From Pycnococcus provasolii (Eukaryota > Chlorophyta > Pseudoscourfieldiophyceae > Pseudoscourfieldiales > Pycnococcaceae): DNA of 64,000 nt. Positions within the stretch are counted from its first letter, which is position 1; the number at the start of each line of letters is the position of its first letter. Below are positions 41,550-51,531 of the stretch, piece by piece. Where the stretch lies: assembly GCA_938743325.2 (NCBI GenBank), contig OW568871.1, forward strand, positions 434,001 through 498,000, read 5' to 3'. Position numbers and translations under genes: made by a program. Under the pieces are notes generated by a model. That model was not told the origin of the DNA, did no database searches, and saw only the letters and a program-made list of their open reading frames with translations.

Positions 41550-42219
41550 CTAGAAATGGCTCCTTGAAGGCGTGCACCGCGTCCAGTAGGGGCGATATGG
41601 CGTGCGTCGTAGTCCGTCTTGCAACGAGAACGCGTGCAAGCCTCACTCCTAAGCGCGAGACACACCTCGAACGCAAGCCGACGCCAGCCATCACCGGGTA
41701 CCCGCCATCACACGCCAAATCACACCCACCGGCGGCGGCGGGGCCGGAACGAACGAACCCCGAATGGAATGTTACCCGAAGGAACCGGTATCGGGGGGGA
41801 GACAAAAAACCCGGGAGGAACCATCCATTTCAAGCAGCTAACCCTAACCACTACCCTAACCCTAACCCTGAAACTTTACAACACATACCTACACTCGCGC
41901 GTGTGTGTGTGTGACGTGTGTGTGTGTGACCTCACAGCACAGCACAGTACAGTAGTACCTGTACCACTCGAGTACATATCTGTTTTCATTTTTTTGGGTA
42001 GTACGATATCTACCACTATATCACGCACGTCAGCATGATGATATGATCAGTACAGTGGTTAGGTCCCTTGGCGAGTGAGAGGCGTACCGTACCGTACCTT
42101 GATCCATCGTACCTACTGTACTCTTAGTGGTAGGTACAGGAAACTTTACTTGTGCTTTTTTTTTGAAAAAACATTTTATCAATAGTCTGTAGTATACAGT
42201 TACAAGTCTCATAAAAGTT
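41550..42219. other. Spacer with CCCTAA words and GTGTGT repeats
   Basis: This has CCCTAA units at 41838-41870, a GTGTGTGTGTGAC direct duplication near 41899-41930, CAGTACAG words, and A+T-rich sequence into the 3' end of the next minus-strand gene. The missing first exon of the small membrane protein may lie here. Confidence 0.4.
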
Positions 42220-45174
42220 TTACAGAGTACCGCCTCCCAGGGTAGTAGTAATGCCGGGAACGCGATGTGGTGCCCGCCTCCGCGCTGAGGCCGTGCCGCG
42301 TAATTTGTTCTTGTATATGCTGCCGTAAAGAATCTGAGAATCCTCCGTGCCCAGCAACGCCGCCTTTAAGCCAGGATTCTTAGACACGATACGACGGTCA
42401 AAGTCCTGACCGTGCAGGCGCTGCGTGAAGCCCTCAGAAGGCATCGTGTCACCACCCCAAGCAACCTTCGCCATGGTAGTCGCCACATCGGGGCCATAAA
42501 CGCGAATGATCGCTTCACGCGCACGCTCATTCTGCTTCGACTCGCAGCTCTTCACGATCGGGTGAGGAACTACCGCGCCACCGACACCGGAGGCTCCACC
42601 GAGCGTCTTTCTCAACTCGAACAGGCCACGCTCAACCGTCTGCGCGTGACTCGTTGTGCGAAGCATATTAGAAAACTCGTGCCCCACGGCGTTCGCAAGC
42701 TGCGCGACGCCACCTCCTGCCCTAGATGGAGCGAACGAAGGCGGTAATGTGCCGTCCGCGATGCACTGCTGAAGTGCACGAAGGCGGCCTTGGCCAATGG
42801 CGGGCAGCTTTACGTGATGGTCGACGATTGTGCCGGAAATCAGAGCCAGCGGCGGGAGCCTTGCGCGCGCCCAGCCCACCGAAATCTCGTGGTCGTTGGG
42901 CATATTCGCCTGGCAAGATGCGTCGTGTGCACCATGGAAGTTGGTATGCCTTTCGCAGTGGCCGTCAAGCTTTCGACGCGACTCGTCGCGCTCCGTTGGC
43001 TGCAGCAGCACGAAGGTTTGCGTCGAGTTGTCTGTGCAGATGTGTCGAATGTCAAATCCAAGAGAAGCAAGCAAGCTGTTCGGGGGCACCCACGGGCTTC
43101 TGCCACGCTTACGAGCTTCCCTTTCATTAGCTCGATACCGGCGAAGCGCGGTGCGCTCCTCGTATGTCAACGCAAACAAGCCAGGTAGGCCGCGCAGGTC
43201 AAGCCCGATCAGCTCCTCGTCTCTTGGGATTCTCTTGAAGAGCCGTTTCAAAATTCTGCGACCTTCGTGCATGTCAAGCTTCGCAGGCTTATGCCTATTC
43301 GCCTCCTCCTCCAGCAGCCTCATCAGTTCTTCCCGACGACGCTCGCGCTCAGCCGCCTCGCGGGCCAGCCGCTCCTCCTCCGCCTTTCTTCGCCGCTCCT
43401 CTACGAGCGCCGCCCTCCGTTCCTCCTCTTTCTTTTTCCGCAATTCCTCCTCCTTCCGTCGAATAGCTTCCTCGCGCTCCTTCCGCGCGCGTTCCTCCGC
43501 CTCCTCCTTCTCGCGCTGGCGGCGCTCACGTTCCTCCCTCTCCTCTCGTTCTCGCCTCTCGAGCTCCTCCGCAAGTCGGCGCGCCTCCTCCGCCCTGCGG
43601 CGCTCCTCAGCTTCTCTTGCCGCCTGCTCGGCGAGCGCGTCGTTGCGTTCCTTGCGCAGTCGCGTCGCCTCCTCGAGCGGGTCACTCTCACCCGAAAATT
43701 CCCAGCGGCGCTCGAGACGCTGCCGCTGCTCCAGGCTTGAGTACGGTAGCTCGAGCAACACCAGGTCGAGATTCTCCAGCCGCTGCAGCATCTCCTCGAG
43801 CCAGTCTGAGAAATCCTCCGAATGCAGGCCAGGACGGCAGCATGCAACGAGCTCGAACATGTAGCTGAAGAACTTGTCGAATTTGATCGCCTCCGTGCCA
43901 GCGCCGAACAGCCTTTCCCACTCCTCCTGGCACACGCGCGCGACAACCGCGGGATCGAAGCAAGGCTTAGGCGGCTCCTCTGGCTGCGCGGTGCTCGCAA
44001 CCTTCGGCGGCGATCTTCGAGGTGATTTTGACCTCGGCGACTTCTTCTGTTCCGCCGCTGCCGGATCCTCTTTGGGCACCTTGAGTGCGCCGCGCGTTCC
44101 CATCAGCCAGCATAGGGCCCGCGTAATGTCGACGTGGCGACGCTTCGAGATGAAGCCGTTGCGGTCGTCGCCGATGAATTTCCACCATCTCTTCATGCCG
44201 CCGCTCACCGCGGGATCGCCCTGAAGTTCGGTGAAGCTTGGCGTGGGGCTGCGTCGCGGGGGTGGCAGCGACTTTGCGTCCGCGGATGCAGAAGACCTCA
44301 CGGATGTGGCTGACACCTCGGACACGATTGAACGCGGCGTTGGCTCGACGCTTTCAGTGCTGAGCCGCGGCGGTAGTTTGAGAATGATTCCCAACGCCTC
44401 CTCCTTCATGACATCCTCGTAATATTCGGATAAAGGGTCCAGCGGCTCGTCCAGCGTGAGCGGAAGAGGCGCGCCAATGAGCGTCGCAACGTCGGGTGGC
44501 ATCTGAAAACTTTCGACGAGCACCGAAGCATCCGCGTTTGCCTCGGCCGACGTTTCGTCCGACGTTGTGGCGTCGTCCCCAGGTGACGGCAAGTCGATAG
44601 CATCCACGAGGCCGGCCGCCGCTTGCGCGAACGTTCCCCGACGCACGGTAAGCAGCGGTAGTTGTGGTGGTCCATCGCCACTGTTCTCTTGGTTCTCGGT
44701 GGCCCCCTCGGATGTGGAAGTTGTATCGTTGGTTTCAGGCGCAGGTGCCGCCGCCGCGGCGTCTTCCGTCGGTGTCGGCGGCGGCGGTGGAGAAAACCTT
44801 ACTATTGCAGCCATCTCGAGTGTTTCGAATAGCGTCGTCTGTGCGCCTTCGTCCACCGCCTTTGCCTTGGAGTCCGCCTTTGACTTTCTTTTTTTCTCCG
44901 TCGATCGCGTTCCAGGTGCCGTGGGCCACATTTGCTGTTCGCCTTCGTTTTCCTGTTCCATCTTCTCGACTTCCTTTGCGAGCTTTAAGGATACGGCGGC
45001 GTGCGCGACAGCGGGTCCGAGCGTCTTGCACAGTGTCTGGAACAGAGACGCGCGGCGTAGAGAGACGTCAGCGATACCCTTCTTTCCTGAGCGGTTCGAG
45101 AGCTGGCGCTCAACCTTCGACGCCGCCGACGCTGACGCCGACGCCGACGCCAACTTCGACGAGTGCGGCGGCAT
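42220..45174 (-). CDS. Long Glu/Arg-rich coiled-coil protein, possibly cytoskeletal or ciliary
   Basis: This is 984 residues from ATG 45174. The frame upstream is Cys-rich and does not look coding, so this first ATG after it is preferred. It starts with a Ser/Ala-rich head and then an acidic, Thr/Ser/Pro-rich region with few helices (about 80-330). RWWKFIGDDRNGFISKRRHVDI follows (weakly EF-hand or calponin-like), then a 170-residue uninterrupted R/E/K helix (about 520-690) of single-alpha-helix or coiled-coil type. The C-terminal 270 residues are globular, with H/C-rich GHCERHTNFHGAHDASC and many basic residues. I do not recognise the family. Confidence 0.7.
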   Translation of the reverse strand: MPPHSSKLASASASASAASKVERQLSNRSGKKGIADVSLRRASLFQTLCKTLGPAVAHAAVSLKLAKEVEKMEQENEGEQQMWPTAPGTRSTEKKRKSKADSKAKAVDEGAQTTLFETLEMAAIVRFSPPPPPTPTEDAAAAAPAPETNDTTSTSEGATENQENSGDGPPQLPLLTVRRGTFAQAAAGLVDAIDLPSPGDDATTSDETSAEANADASVLVESFQMPPDVATLIGAPLPLTLDEPLDPLSEYYEDVMKEEALGIILKLPPRLSTESVEPTPRSIVSEVSATSVRSSASADAKSLPPPRRSPTPSFTELQGDPAVSGGMKRWWKFIGDDRNGFISKRRHVDITRALCWLMGTRGALKVPKEDPAAAEQKKSPRSKSPRRSPPKVASTAQPEEPPKPCFDPAVVARVCQEEWERLFGAGTEAIKFDKFFSYMFELVACCRPGLHSEDFSDWLEEMLQRLENLDLVLLELPYSSLEQRQRLERRWEFSGESDPLEEATRLRKERNDALAEQAAREAEERRRAEEARRLAEELERREREEREERERRQREKEEAEERARKEREEAIRRKEEELRKKKEEERRAALVEERRRKAEEERLAREAAERERRREELMRLLEEEANRHKPAKLDMHEGRRILKRLFKRIPRDEELIGLDLRGLPGLFALTYEERTALRRYRANEREARKRGRSPWVPPNSLLASLGFDIRHICTDNSTQTFVLLQPTERDESRRKLDGHCERHTNFHGAHDASCQANMPNDHEISVGWARARLPPLALISGTIVDHHVKLPAIGQGRLRALQQCIADGTLPPSFAPSRAGGGVAQLANAVGHEFSNMLRTTSHAQTVERGLFELRKTLGGASGVGGAVVPHPIVKSCESKQNERAREAIIRVYGPDVATTMAKVAWGGDTMPSEGFTQRLHGQDFDRRIVSKNPGLKAALLGTEDSQILYGSIYKNKLRGTASARRRAPHRVPGITTTLGGGTL

Positions 45175-46456
45175 ATCTTCACAAACCCTTAACAGAGCAA
45201 TACACAGCACAATACAGCACAATACAACACGGCAAGAGCACGGCCAACAAGAGCACGAGCAGCACCACGTCAATGGCCGGTGTGGAGTGTGGCACCACCT
45301 GACGCCGGTCCCAAAGAAAACCGCCGAGGGAGGGCTCCGTGGACGCACGCACGCAGACGCAAAGAGAACGACAACGTGTGGATCCCCAACAGACGAAGAA
45401 AAGGACGATTAACTGCCTTCGAGGTCTTCTGAGAGTCTCCTCCCTTCCCGTTCATCTCCTCCCTCTTTCATCTGAAGGCCTCCAACAAGCTTCTTCTTGG
45501 TGTTTCTTCGCTTCGCCGCAGGAAACTCGAGTGGCTTCACTCGGCGGAACTCGATAATGCGGAACTCGGCCATCAACTCCGCGGATGAAGGGAAGAAGGG
45601 GGTTGGCGAGGGCAACCAGGCCAACCCAACCAGACCTGGCAACCAGCTGGTAATAAGAATACGGCACGGCAACTGTGGCAGACTGCTTAACCTGCTTAAC
45701 CTTACGAAAGTTTCTTCTCTTCACTTCTCTTCTCATGATCATGAGCCTCGTTCGGCTCATTGGGAATTGGGAATTGGGAATTGGCTTTGAGGAGGCTTTC
45801 AATCATTCAGGAGGGTCTCTCAGTCTCCGTCTCTGTGCCTCTGAGCTAATAAAGCCTTATAGACTGAAGCCTTGGACAGTAGTCTTGGTTTGCCTAAAGC
45901 TGTGTGTTGTCCCTACTGTCACTGTAGGGAGTTTTACCACACCTTGTACCGGGTGCCGGGATCTACGCCGTTCGTACCACCCCTTCCCCCTTGCATTTGG
46001 TATGCACTATTCCTACTCACAATGAGCTCGGAGGGTCAGGCTGTCAGGTTCCGTCCGGCCAACGCGATGGTCTCGTGAGGCTTCGTGATACCTCTTCCGG
46101 CTCTTCGTGATATTCCACAAACCATGTAAGGCCCAAGGACGGCCTTACAGGTTACCCGTTACCCGTTATACGATGATTCCGGTGGGGATCCCTTCGTTGC
46201 GTCAATGGCAGTGGTACCCGGGTACTGTCCCAATTATTTATTTCCCTCAAACCCAACTTGCCGCAACTTTTGGACCTGGCCTTGCGTAAGTGAGTGACAG
46301 AGTGAGTGAACGGCCTGTCCTGTCCTGCGAGCCCAATTGAGACCGCAAGCCCAATCACATACATACATACACAGCGCCATCACACACAGCTCCATCACGC
46401 GCTCGCTCTCGCCATCGAAATCTTCCCTTAAAGTAGTACACCTTTCGTCTTCCTGT
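45175..46456. other. Divergent spacer of 1.3 kb
   Basis: This lies between the coiled-coil gene and the next orphan. It has CAGCACAATACAG repeats (about 45200-45230), a triplicated GGGAATT near 45760-45782, GTTACCC units and GGTACCC(GGGTAC) at 46146-46216. There is no convincing ORF, RNA gene or TTAGGG array. Confidence 0.45.
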
Positions 46457-48145
46457 ATGGGCCGCCACGCCTCAAGCCACTTGTGGGCCTCCGCCACGTC
46501 GCTGGACGCGCCTGAGTGGTTCCAGTCGCCGAGGCACGCAAGGCCGGATATGCTCGGACGGCCGCTCGCGGAACAGCTCGTCGCCACGAGGCACAACCTG
46601 TCGCCCGAAGAGTCGTACCGGTCCGTGTCGTCCAAACCGCTCGGAGGACGAACGCTCGTCTCGCCACACAGACTCGTGTCACCGGACACGCCGAAGGAGT
46701 GGAGAGCAGACGAAAGGCGATTCTACGGACAAGGAGACTACGCTAACATATCCGCAAGCCTGCCAAAGCTAAGCGTGCGTGCGTTCGCAGATAGGCCCAC
46801 GGCGGCGCAAAGCCCCGCCAACTCGCCGCTGCCGCGCATCCAGCAGTGGTACGAAACGCACTCAAGAGACAAGTTTGCCAACACGCCACCAACAACAGTC
46901 AAGTCGCTGCTAGACACAAACGCGAGCCTCTGGTCCATCGCGTCCAGCGTGTCGCTGCCTTTCCCAGAGCCTGCACCTGGCGCCTCGCCGCGGCTCGGCA
47001 CGGCGGCGCGCAAGTATCGAAGGCGACGGGCTGGCACGAGCAGCGGGGTGCACGCGAAACATGTCGCTAGTCCACCTCCCTTCGTCGCAGAGTCGCACAG
47101 CTTCGTGTCGCAAACGTCTGACGCCGTCGCATGCAAGACGCCGGGTATACGCTGGCCAAGTCGGCAAACGCAGGCACACCGCGACAAACCCGCGACTTCG
47201 TGGCACGCGGGTGTTCCCGCGCATGCTGCGACGTGCAAAACGAAAACTGGCGAGACGGTGGAGCAGTCGTGGAAGCGACCGCAGCGAGAGAGATCGCCGC
47301 TGCTGCGCAAGTCGCTGCTGTTGGGCCGCCGAGACGTCGAGCTCGAGAATGAGGGAGAGTTTGGGACGTTCACGTACGCGGGCGGCAAGACGTTGGTGCA
47401 GCGCCAAATGCGGCTGGGCACGGCACCTTCGTCGGTGATCAGGCCAGAGACGAGCTTTTCGCTGACTCCACGAAATGCGGACGTGCTCATACTTGGCGAC
47501 GAAGAACCTTCGATCAACGACGTGCCGAGCTTGCGCAGCATTTTCGAGGAGGGGTTTGACACCATTGCGTCGGAATTCGTCACCATCGCGGAGGAATCGG
47601 CAAAGACGCGCCTACCCATCACAACCCCTGGTTCGGGAACGCTTGCACTCGAGGTGAGCTCCGTTCGCATCGACCCGCCTTCGCACGATCGCTACGAGCA
47701 CGAACAGGACCTTCTCACCGACTTGACTGGGCGCGTGCGCGTGCGCGTGAGCGTGCCATCTAACGCAGGTGCTGATGGTGCCGGCACCGGCGCTGAGGCG
47801 GCGACCGTGGCGGAATTTACAACCGAGCCGTCGGAGCTCGACTACGAGAATACCGCTCGATGGGGTGTCGCAGGCTCCGGAATTCGTACCGAATTCCACG
47901 ACGTGGCACCCACGGCATCGCTGGCTGTGGATGTTGAGCACGAGGTGAGCGGCGGTGCGAGGTGGGTGCGTACGGCTCACACAGCTGTACAAGTACCCGC
48001 CGGTGACCGTCCAAACGTTGGCGGATTGAACAATCGCTCGAGCGTCAAGGGCATGATCCCGCAGTGGAACATCCAGTTGACCACCACGTACGGCGGCCGC
48101 AGTGCGAACATCAGCATGCGAGCCGTGCGCAAACTGCACGACTGA
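46457..48145 (+). CDS. Orphan protein, Ser/Pro/Arg-rich head and beta-rich tail
   Basis: This is 562 residues from ATG 46457 (the frame upstream lacks ATG). The first 380 residues are disordered and basic, with repeated short LPxL/P and S-P motifs. Residues about 400-560 contain alternating strands (SGTLALEVSSVRIDPP, GRVRVRVSVPS, WNIQLTTTYGG) that could form a C2- or Ig-like beta-sandwich. It converges on the dynein-docking gene with a 67-bp gap. No function can be assigned. Confidence 0.6.
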   Translation: MGRHASSHLWASATSLDAPEWFQSPRHARPDMLGRPLAEQLVATRHNLSPEESYRSVSSKPLGGRTLVSPHRLVSPDTPKEWRADERRFYGQGDYANISASLPKLSVRAFADRPTAAQSPANSPLPRIQQWYETHSRDKFANTPPTTVKSLLDTNASLWSIASSVSLPFPEPAPGASPRLGTAARKYRRRRAGTSSGVHAKHVASPPPFVAESHSFVSQTSDAVACKTPGIRWPSRQTQAHRDKPATSWHAGVPAHAATCKTKTGETVEQSWKRPQRERSPLLRKSLLLGRRDVELENEGEFGTFTYAGGKTLVQRQMRLGTAPSSVIRPETSFSLTPRNADVLILGDEEPSINDVPSLRSIFEEGFDTIASEFVTIAEESAKTRLPITTPGSGTLALEVSSVRIDPPSHDRYEHEQDLLTDLTGRVRVRVSVPSNAGADGAGTGAEAATVAEFTTEPSELDYENTARWGVAGSGIRTEFHDVAPTASLAVDVEHEVSGGARWVRTAHTAVQVPAGDRPNVGGLNNRSSVKGMIPQWNIQLTTTYGGRSANISMRAVRKLHD

Positions 48146-48212
48146 CCGACGAGTTATCATTTATGTATTCCTTTATTAGTCTATGGTAAATAAAAAGATT
48201 GGCCGTTCGGTG

Positions 48213-49763
48213 TTACTTGCCCTTGGCTGCACCACCTGCCGCCTTCTTTCCCGCGCCGCTCCCGTCGCGGCGCCCGATGGACTTGAGCGTTTTCGCCTTG
48301 AGCTCGTCGAGGCTGAGTGGCCTCTCGTCGCCCTCCTCCTCCTCCGACTCGTCGTCGACGGCTTGGTCGTCGAGCGCACTCGGAGGCTCGATTTGGATGA
48401 AGCCCTGTCCCGCGGGTGTCTGTGGTCCCTGCCCAAGCACGCTCGCCACAGCCACGGCGGACCCGTCTCCCTGCCCGCTCGACGCCGCCTGGCTTGCGGC
48501 GTACATTTGAAGAATCTCGTTCACTCGCTGCTCGATGATGCCCAGGTGCTGCATCATGTTCTCCTCCGTCACGCCGTCGTCGCCAAGCATCTCCCGAACT
48601 GCCGGCGTGTTGCACCCGATGCGCGTGAAGATCTTCGAGATGCCATCCTTGAGTGCATTCATCGTCTTCTGCGCCGCCGACTGGCGCTGCTCGTACACCT
48701 CCGCACGAGCCTCTGTTTTCGCGAGTCGCTCCTCGAGATCTTTCAAGATCTTCTTGCGCTGCGTGTCCGCGTTCGCGCCCTGCCCCTTGTACTTTTCAAT
48801 CTCCGCCTTCGTCTCACCAATCTGCTCCTCCAGCTTCTCGATCTCCTGGTTGAGCTTGTTGATGTAGTTGAAGAAGCGGAAGTTCTCGTCCTCGGCGTTG
48901 ATGAAGGTGGACACGAGCTCGTCGATGTCCGAAATGCCTGTTGCCTGCTGGATGCGCGCGAACGCCTCCGAGTAGCTCTGCACCTTCTCCATCGAGATCT
49001 GCTGCGACGCGCGATCTTTCGCGATGTTCCAGTTGCCGCGCACCACCTTCTTCTTCAGCTTGCCCTCCTCCTCCATGGTCAACTCGCCGCGCCGCTCGGC
49101 GTTGTCGCGTTCCTCCTTTGACCTGTTCTTCATCAGCTCCTTCATCTTTTTGTCGCTCTCGATGAGCCGTCCCAGTTCGCGCCACTCCGCCTCGAAAGCC
49201 GCCTGCTCGCGGTCCGCCTGCGCCTTGAGCGTCGCCATCTCGTTGACTGCGGCGTCGCGCGCCTCGTACGCCCTGTTGCTCTGCTCGATGACGATAGCCA
49301 TCTCCTTTTTCTTTTCTTGTAGTTCTCGCTCGAGTTTTCGGTACGTCTGGTCAAACACCAGTCGCTCGCGGCGCAGGTTGTCAATCTGGGCGCGCAGCGT
49401 CTTGTTGTGCGCGAGTGCCTCGTTGTAGCGCACGAGCGCCTTGTCGAGTCTGTTTTCCAAGATGAGGATGCTCTTTTGGATCTGCTGGTTGTTTTCCCTT
49501 GCGGCGTGCACGCCACCCATCTTCTTGCGCTGCTCGGAAATCTTCAGGCTCATGCCGTCAATCTGCTTGTCCAGTTCAGACACCTTTCGCTTTTCGATTT
49601 CGATTTTGCGCGTCAGCACGTCCGCTTGGTCTTGCAGTTTCTGAATCTGCGCCGTCGCCGCGGGGTTCGAGCGTGCCGTCGAGTACTTGTTTTCAAGCAG
49701 GAGTTCATCTTTCAGCTTGCTGTTGTCAGCCTTGAGTTTTTCCACCGTCGCACGCTGCTTCAT
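48213..49763 (-). CDS. ODA1: Outer dynein arm docking complex coiled-coil subunit (ODA1/CCDC63-CCDC114 type)
   Basis: This is a 516-residue protein from ATG 49763. It is nearly all coiled coil, with the hallmark block of this family: EIEKRKVSELDKQIDGM, RKKMGGVHAARENNQQIQK, ILENRLDKALVRYNEALAHNK, LRRERLVFDQTYRKLEREL, then EAEWRELGRLIESDKK. The second half (RIQQATGISDIDELVSTFI, ENFRFFNYINKLNQEIE) is also conserved. The tail is acidic and ends Lys/Gly-rich. The family forms the docking complex that fixes outer dynein arms to the A-tubule, so motile cilia are implied. A possible 5' exon at 50038-50050 (ATGGCAGCTTTTT, GTAAGG donor) joined to an acceptor at 49793 would add 29 residues in frame. Confidence 0.9.
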   Translation of the reverse strand: MKQRATVEKLKADNSKLKDELLLENKYSTARSNPAATAQIQKLQDQADVLTRKIEIEKRKVSELDKQIDGMSLKISEQRKKMGGVHAARENNQQIQKSILILENRLDKALVRYNEALAHNKTLRAQIDNLRRERLVFDQTYRKLERELQEKKKEMAIVIEQSNRAYEARDAAVNEMATLKAQADREQAAFEAEWRELGRLIESDKKMKELMKNRSKEERDNAERRGELTMEEEGKLKKKVVRGNWNIAKDRASQQISMEKVQSYSEAFARIQQATGISDIDELVSTFINAEDENFRFFNYINKLNQEIEKLEEQIGETKAEIEKYKGQGANADTQRKKILKDLEERLAKTEARAEVYEQRQSAAQKTMNALKDGISKIFTRIGCNTPAVREMLGDDGVTEENMMQHLGIIEQRVNEILQMYAASQAASSGQGDGSAVAVASVLGQGPQTPAGQGFIQIEPPSALDDQAVDDESEEEEGDERPLSLDELKAKTLKSIGRRDGSGAGKKAAGGAAKGK

Positions 49764-51531
49764 GGCGAGGCCAGGTGACCTGCTGGCTTTGTCTGCGGTA
49801 GTGCAGTACACATAAAGTGAAGTTGTTTTGTTTTGTTTTGTTTTGTTTTGATTTGTGTGTGAAGCATTTTCGCGAGTGTGAGTGTATGTGTATGCGTATG
49901 TTTTGTTGCACCAGCCGGCCACCACCACCACCACCGCTTTCCGTCCGTCCGTCCGTCCGTCCGTCCCTGATTCGTTCGCAAGAATACAATAGGGCGACTG
50001 CAAGGCACACGAACACACGAGCACACACGAGCCTTACAAAAAGCTGCCATAAAGCTGACTTGCGTGTAAGTTGTATACTGACTGACTGAGGTGGACGAAC
50101 CACTCACTCACTCGCTCACTCAACAACAACAACACACAGCACAACACAACACACGAAGACCACACCACACACGAAGACCACACCACACCCACACACCAAA
50201 GCAACAGCAACCGCAACAGCAAGAGAAGCTCAATGAACGTACCCGGCATGGTTCAGGTGCGCCTCACTCACTCACGAGCGTCAGGTATGGTCGCCAAGGT
50301 TGAAGTTCGTCAACGGCAGTGGCACCGGGAGTGGCAATGGCGCGGAGGCAATGGGCGGACCCGCAGAGTTGCGAGTGCGAGGAACAGGTTGACGCTGGCC
50401 AGAGAGACCCTTTGAGAGACTTCGAAGGCGACTTACCGTCAACCTATTCTTCTTACCAGTGGCAACAACAACAACTTCTAAAAAGTAGTACTACTCATAG
50501 ACTAGCAACAACATCAGGCATCAGGCTAAGGCCCCTGTCACCTGCTGGTAAGTGGTATGTTATGTAAGACCATGTAACCTTAAGTTTTAGTGGAATCTAT
50601 GCAAGACCGCACACTTCCATTACGGCATTACATAGGGGGACTTGCCGGCCACCATTTCCACTGTTTTCCCTACTGTCTACTGTCTAACCCATGCATAGTC
50701 TAAGGTAGCACTGTCAGACTGTGCTTGAGGCCTTTGAGGGGCCTATGCAGTATGCACACGGCCTCAGGCCTCAGCAGTGCTTCCTGACCAGTGCCATCCT
50801 GACCAGTTGCCAGTGGGTTTCCTTTTGTTGTTGTTGACCTCCTTGTTCTGTTGGCAGAATGAATATTCGGCAGGACCTTTTGTCTCCTTCAAACGTCTCC
50901 TTCCAAGGTCTCCTTCCATTGCAATGAGCTTCCTTCAACCTCTCCTTCAACCCCTGTTTTGGGTTCGTTGCCGTTGCCTGCCGTTGCCGTTGACTGCCCT
51001 CTTCTCCTCTCTCCTCTCAGGCTCCCCCTCTCATCAGTCATCAGGCAGTCAAGTCAGGCTCATTCCAAGCTTTCTTCCATGAGGAGCCAATCCGAGTCTC
51101 AGGAGGGTCGCACTCAGGCGGAAGGCTTCCCTTCGCCCTACCTGACACCTGAAGAAACTTCCTGTGAGAAGTTTACGCCCCTTGCTTTCCCTTCCTACTG
51201 CACTTACTGTATTTCTTACCTGTGTAGAGTGACGTCACAAATCACCATGACCTTGAGGATAAAACAACGGGGTTTCCTCCCCCGTTCCACGTTGGGATCC
51301 GCAGTCGTCTCTGTGTCACGCACTCTCTGTAGTACTATTTGATACGCGTGCACGGCGCGCGTGCTGCATTATGTTGGTACATGGGTCACGTTACTATTAC
51401 GCCAGCAGATTTCCTGTTTGTATGTTACATGTACTGCATGTTGGTCAAATAAGTTGCTGTGTTTTATTTACATGTCACCTCTACCCTTAGGGTATGGCTC
51501 TTTGGCGCCGTCCTCTCAGTTGTCTCTCTTC
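49764..51531. other. Long spacer with microsatellites
   Basis: This 1.8-kb region lies between the 5' end of the docking gene and the 3' end of the hydroxylase gene. TTTTG units lie at 49825-49850, CCGT units at 49941-49966 and CACACAA/CGAAGACCACACCACAC repeats at 50120-50190. Just after these an ATG at 50233 opens a short basic frame (60 codons) behind an A/C-rich leader; it may be the first exon of an unseen gene. The rest (50420-51530) shows many short frames and no convincing gene. Confidence 0.45.
49825..49850. repeat. TTTTG microsatellite
   Basis: Five units of TTTTG, within the possible first intron of the dynein docking gene. Confidence 0.85.

Noticed and set aside
42830-43864. 344-codon plus-strand Ser/Arg ORF
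   Set aside because: Antisense of the Glu/Arg-rich coiled-coil region, which mirrors as Ser/Arg runs.
50233-50415. 60-codon ORF behind an A/C-rich leader
   Set aside because: The leader resembles a 5' UTR, but the peptide is short, Arg/Trp-rich and without similarity; kept only as a note in the spacer entry.
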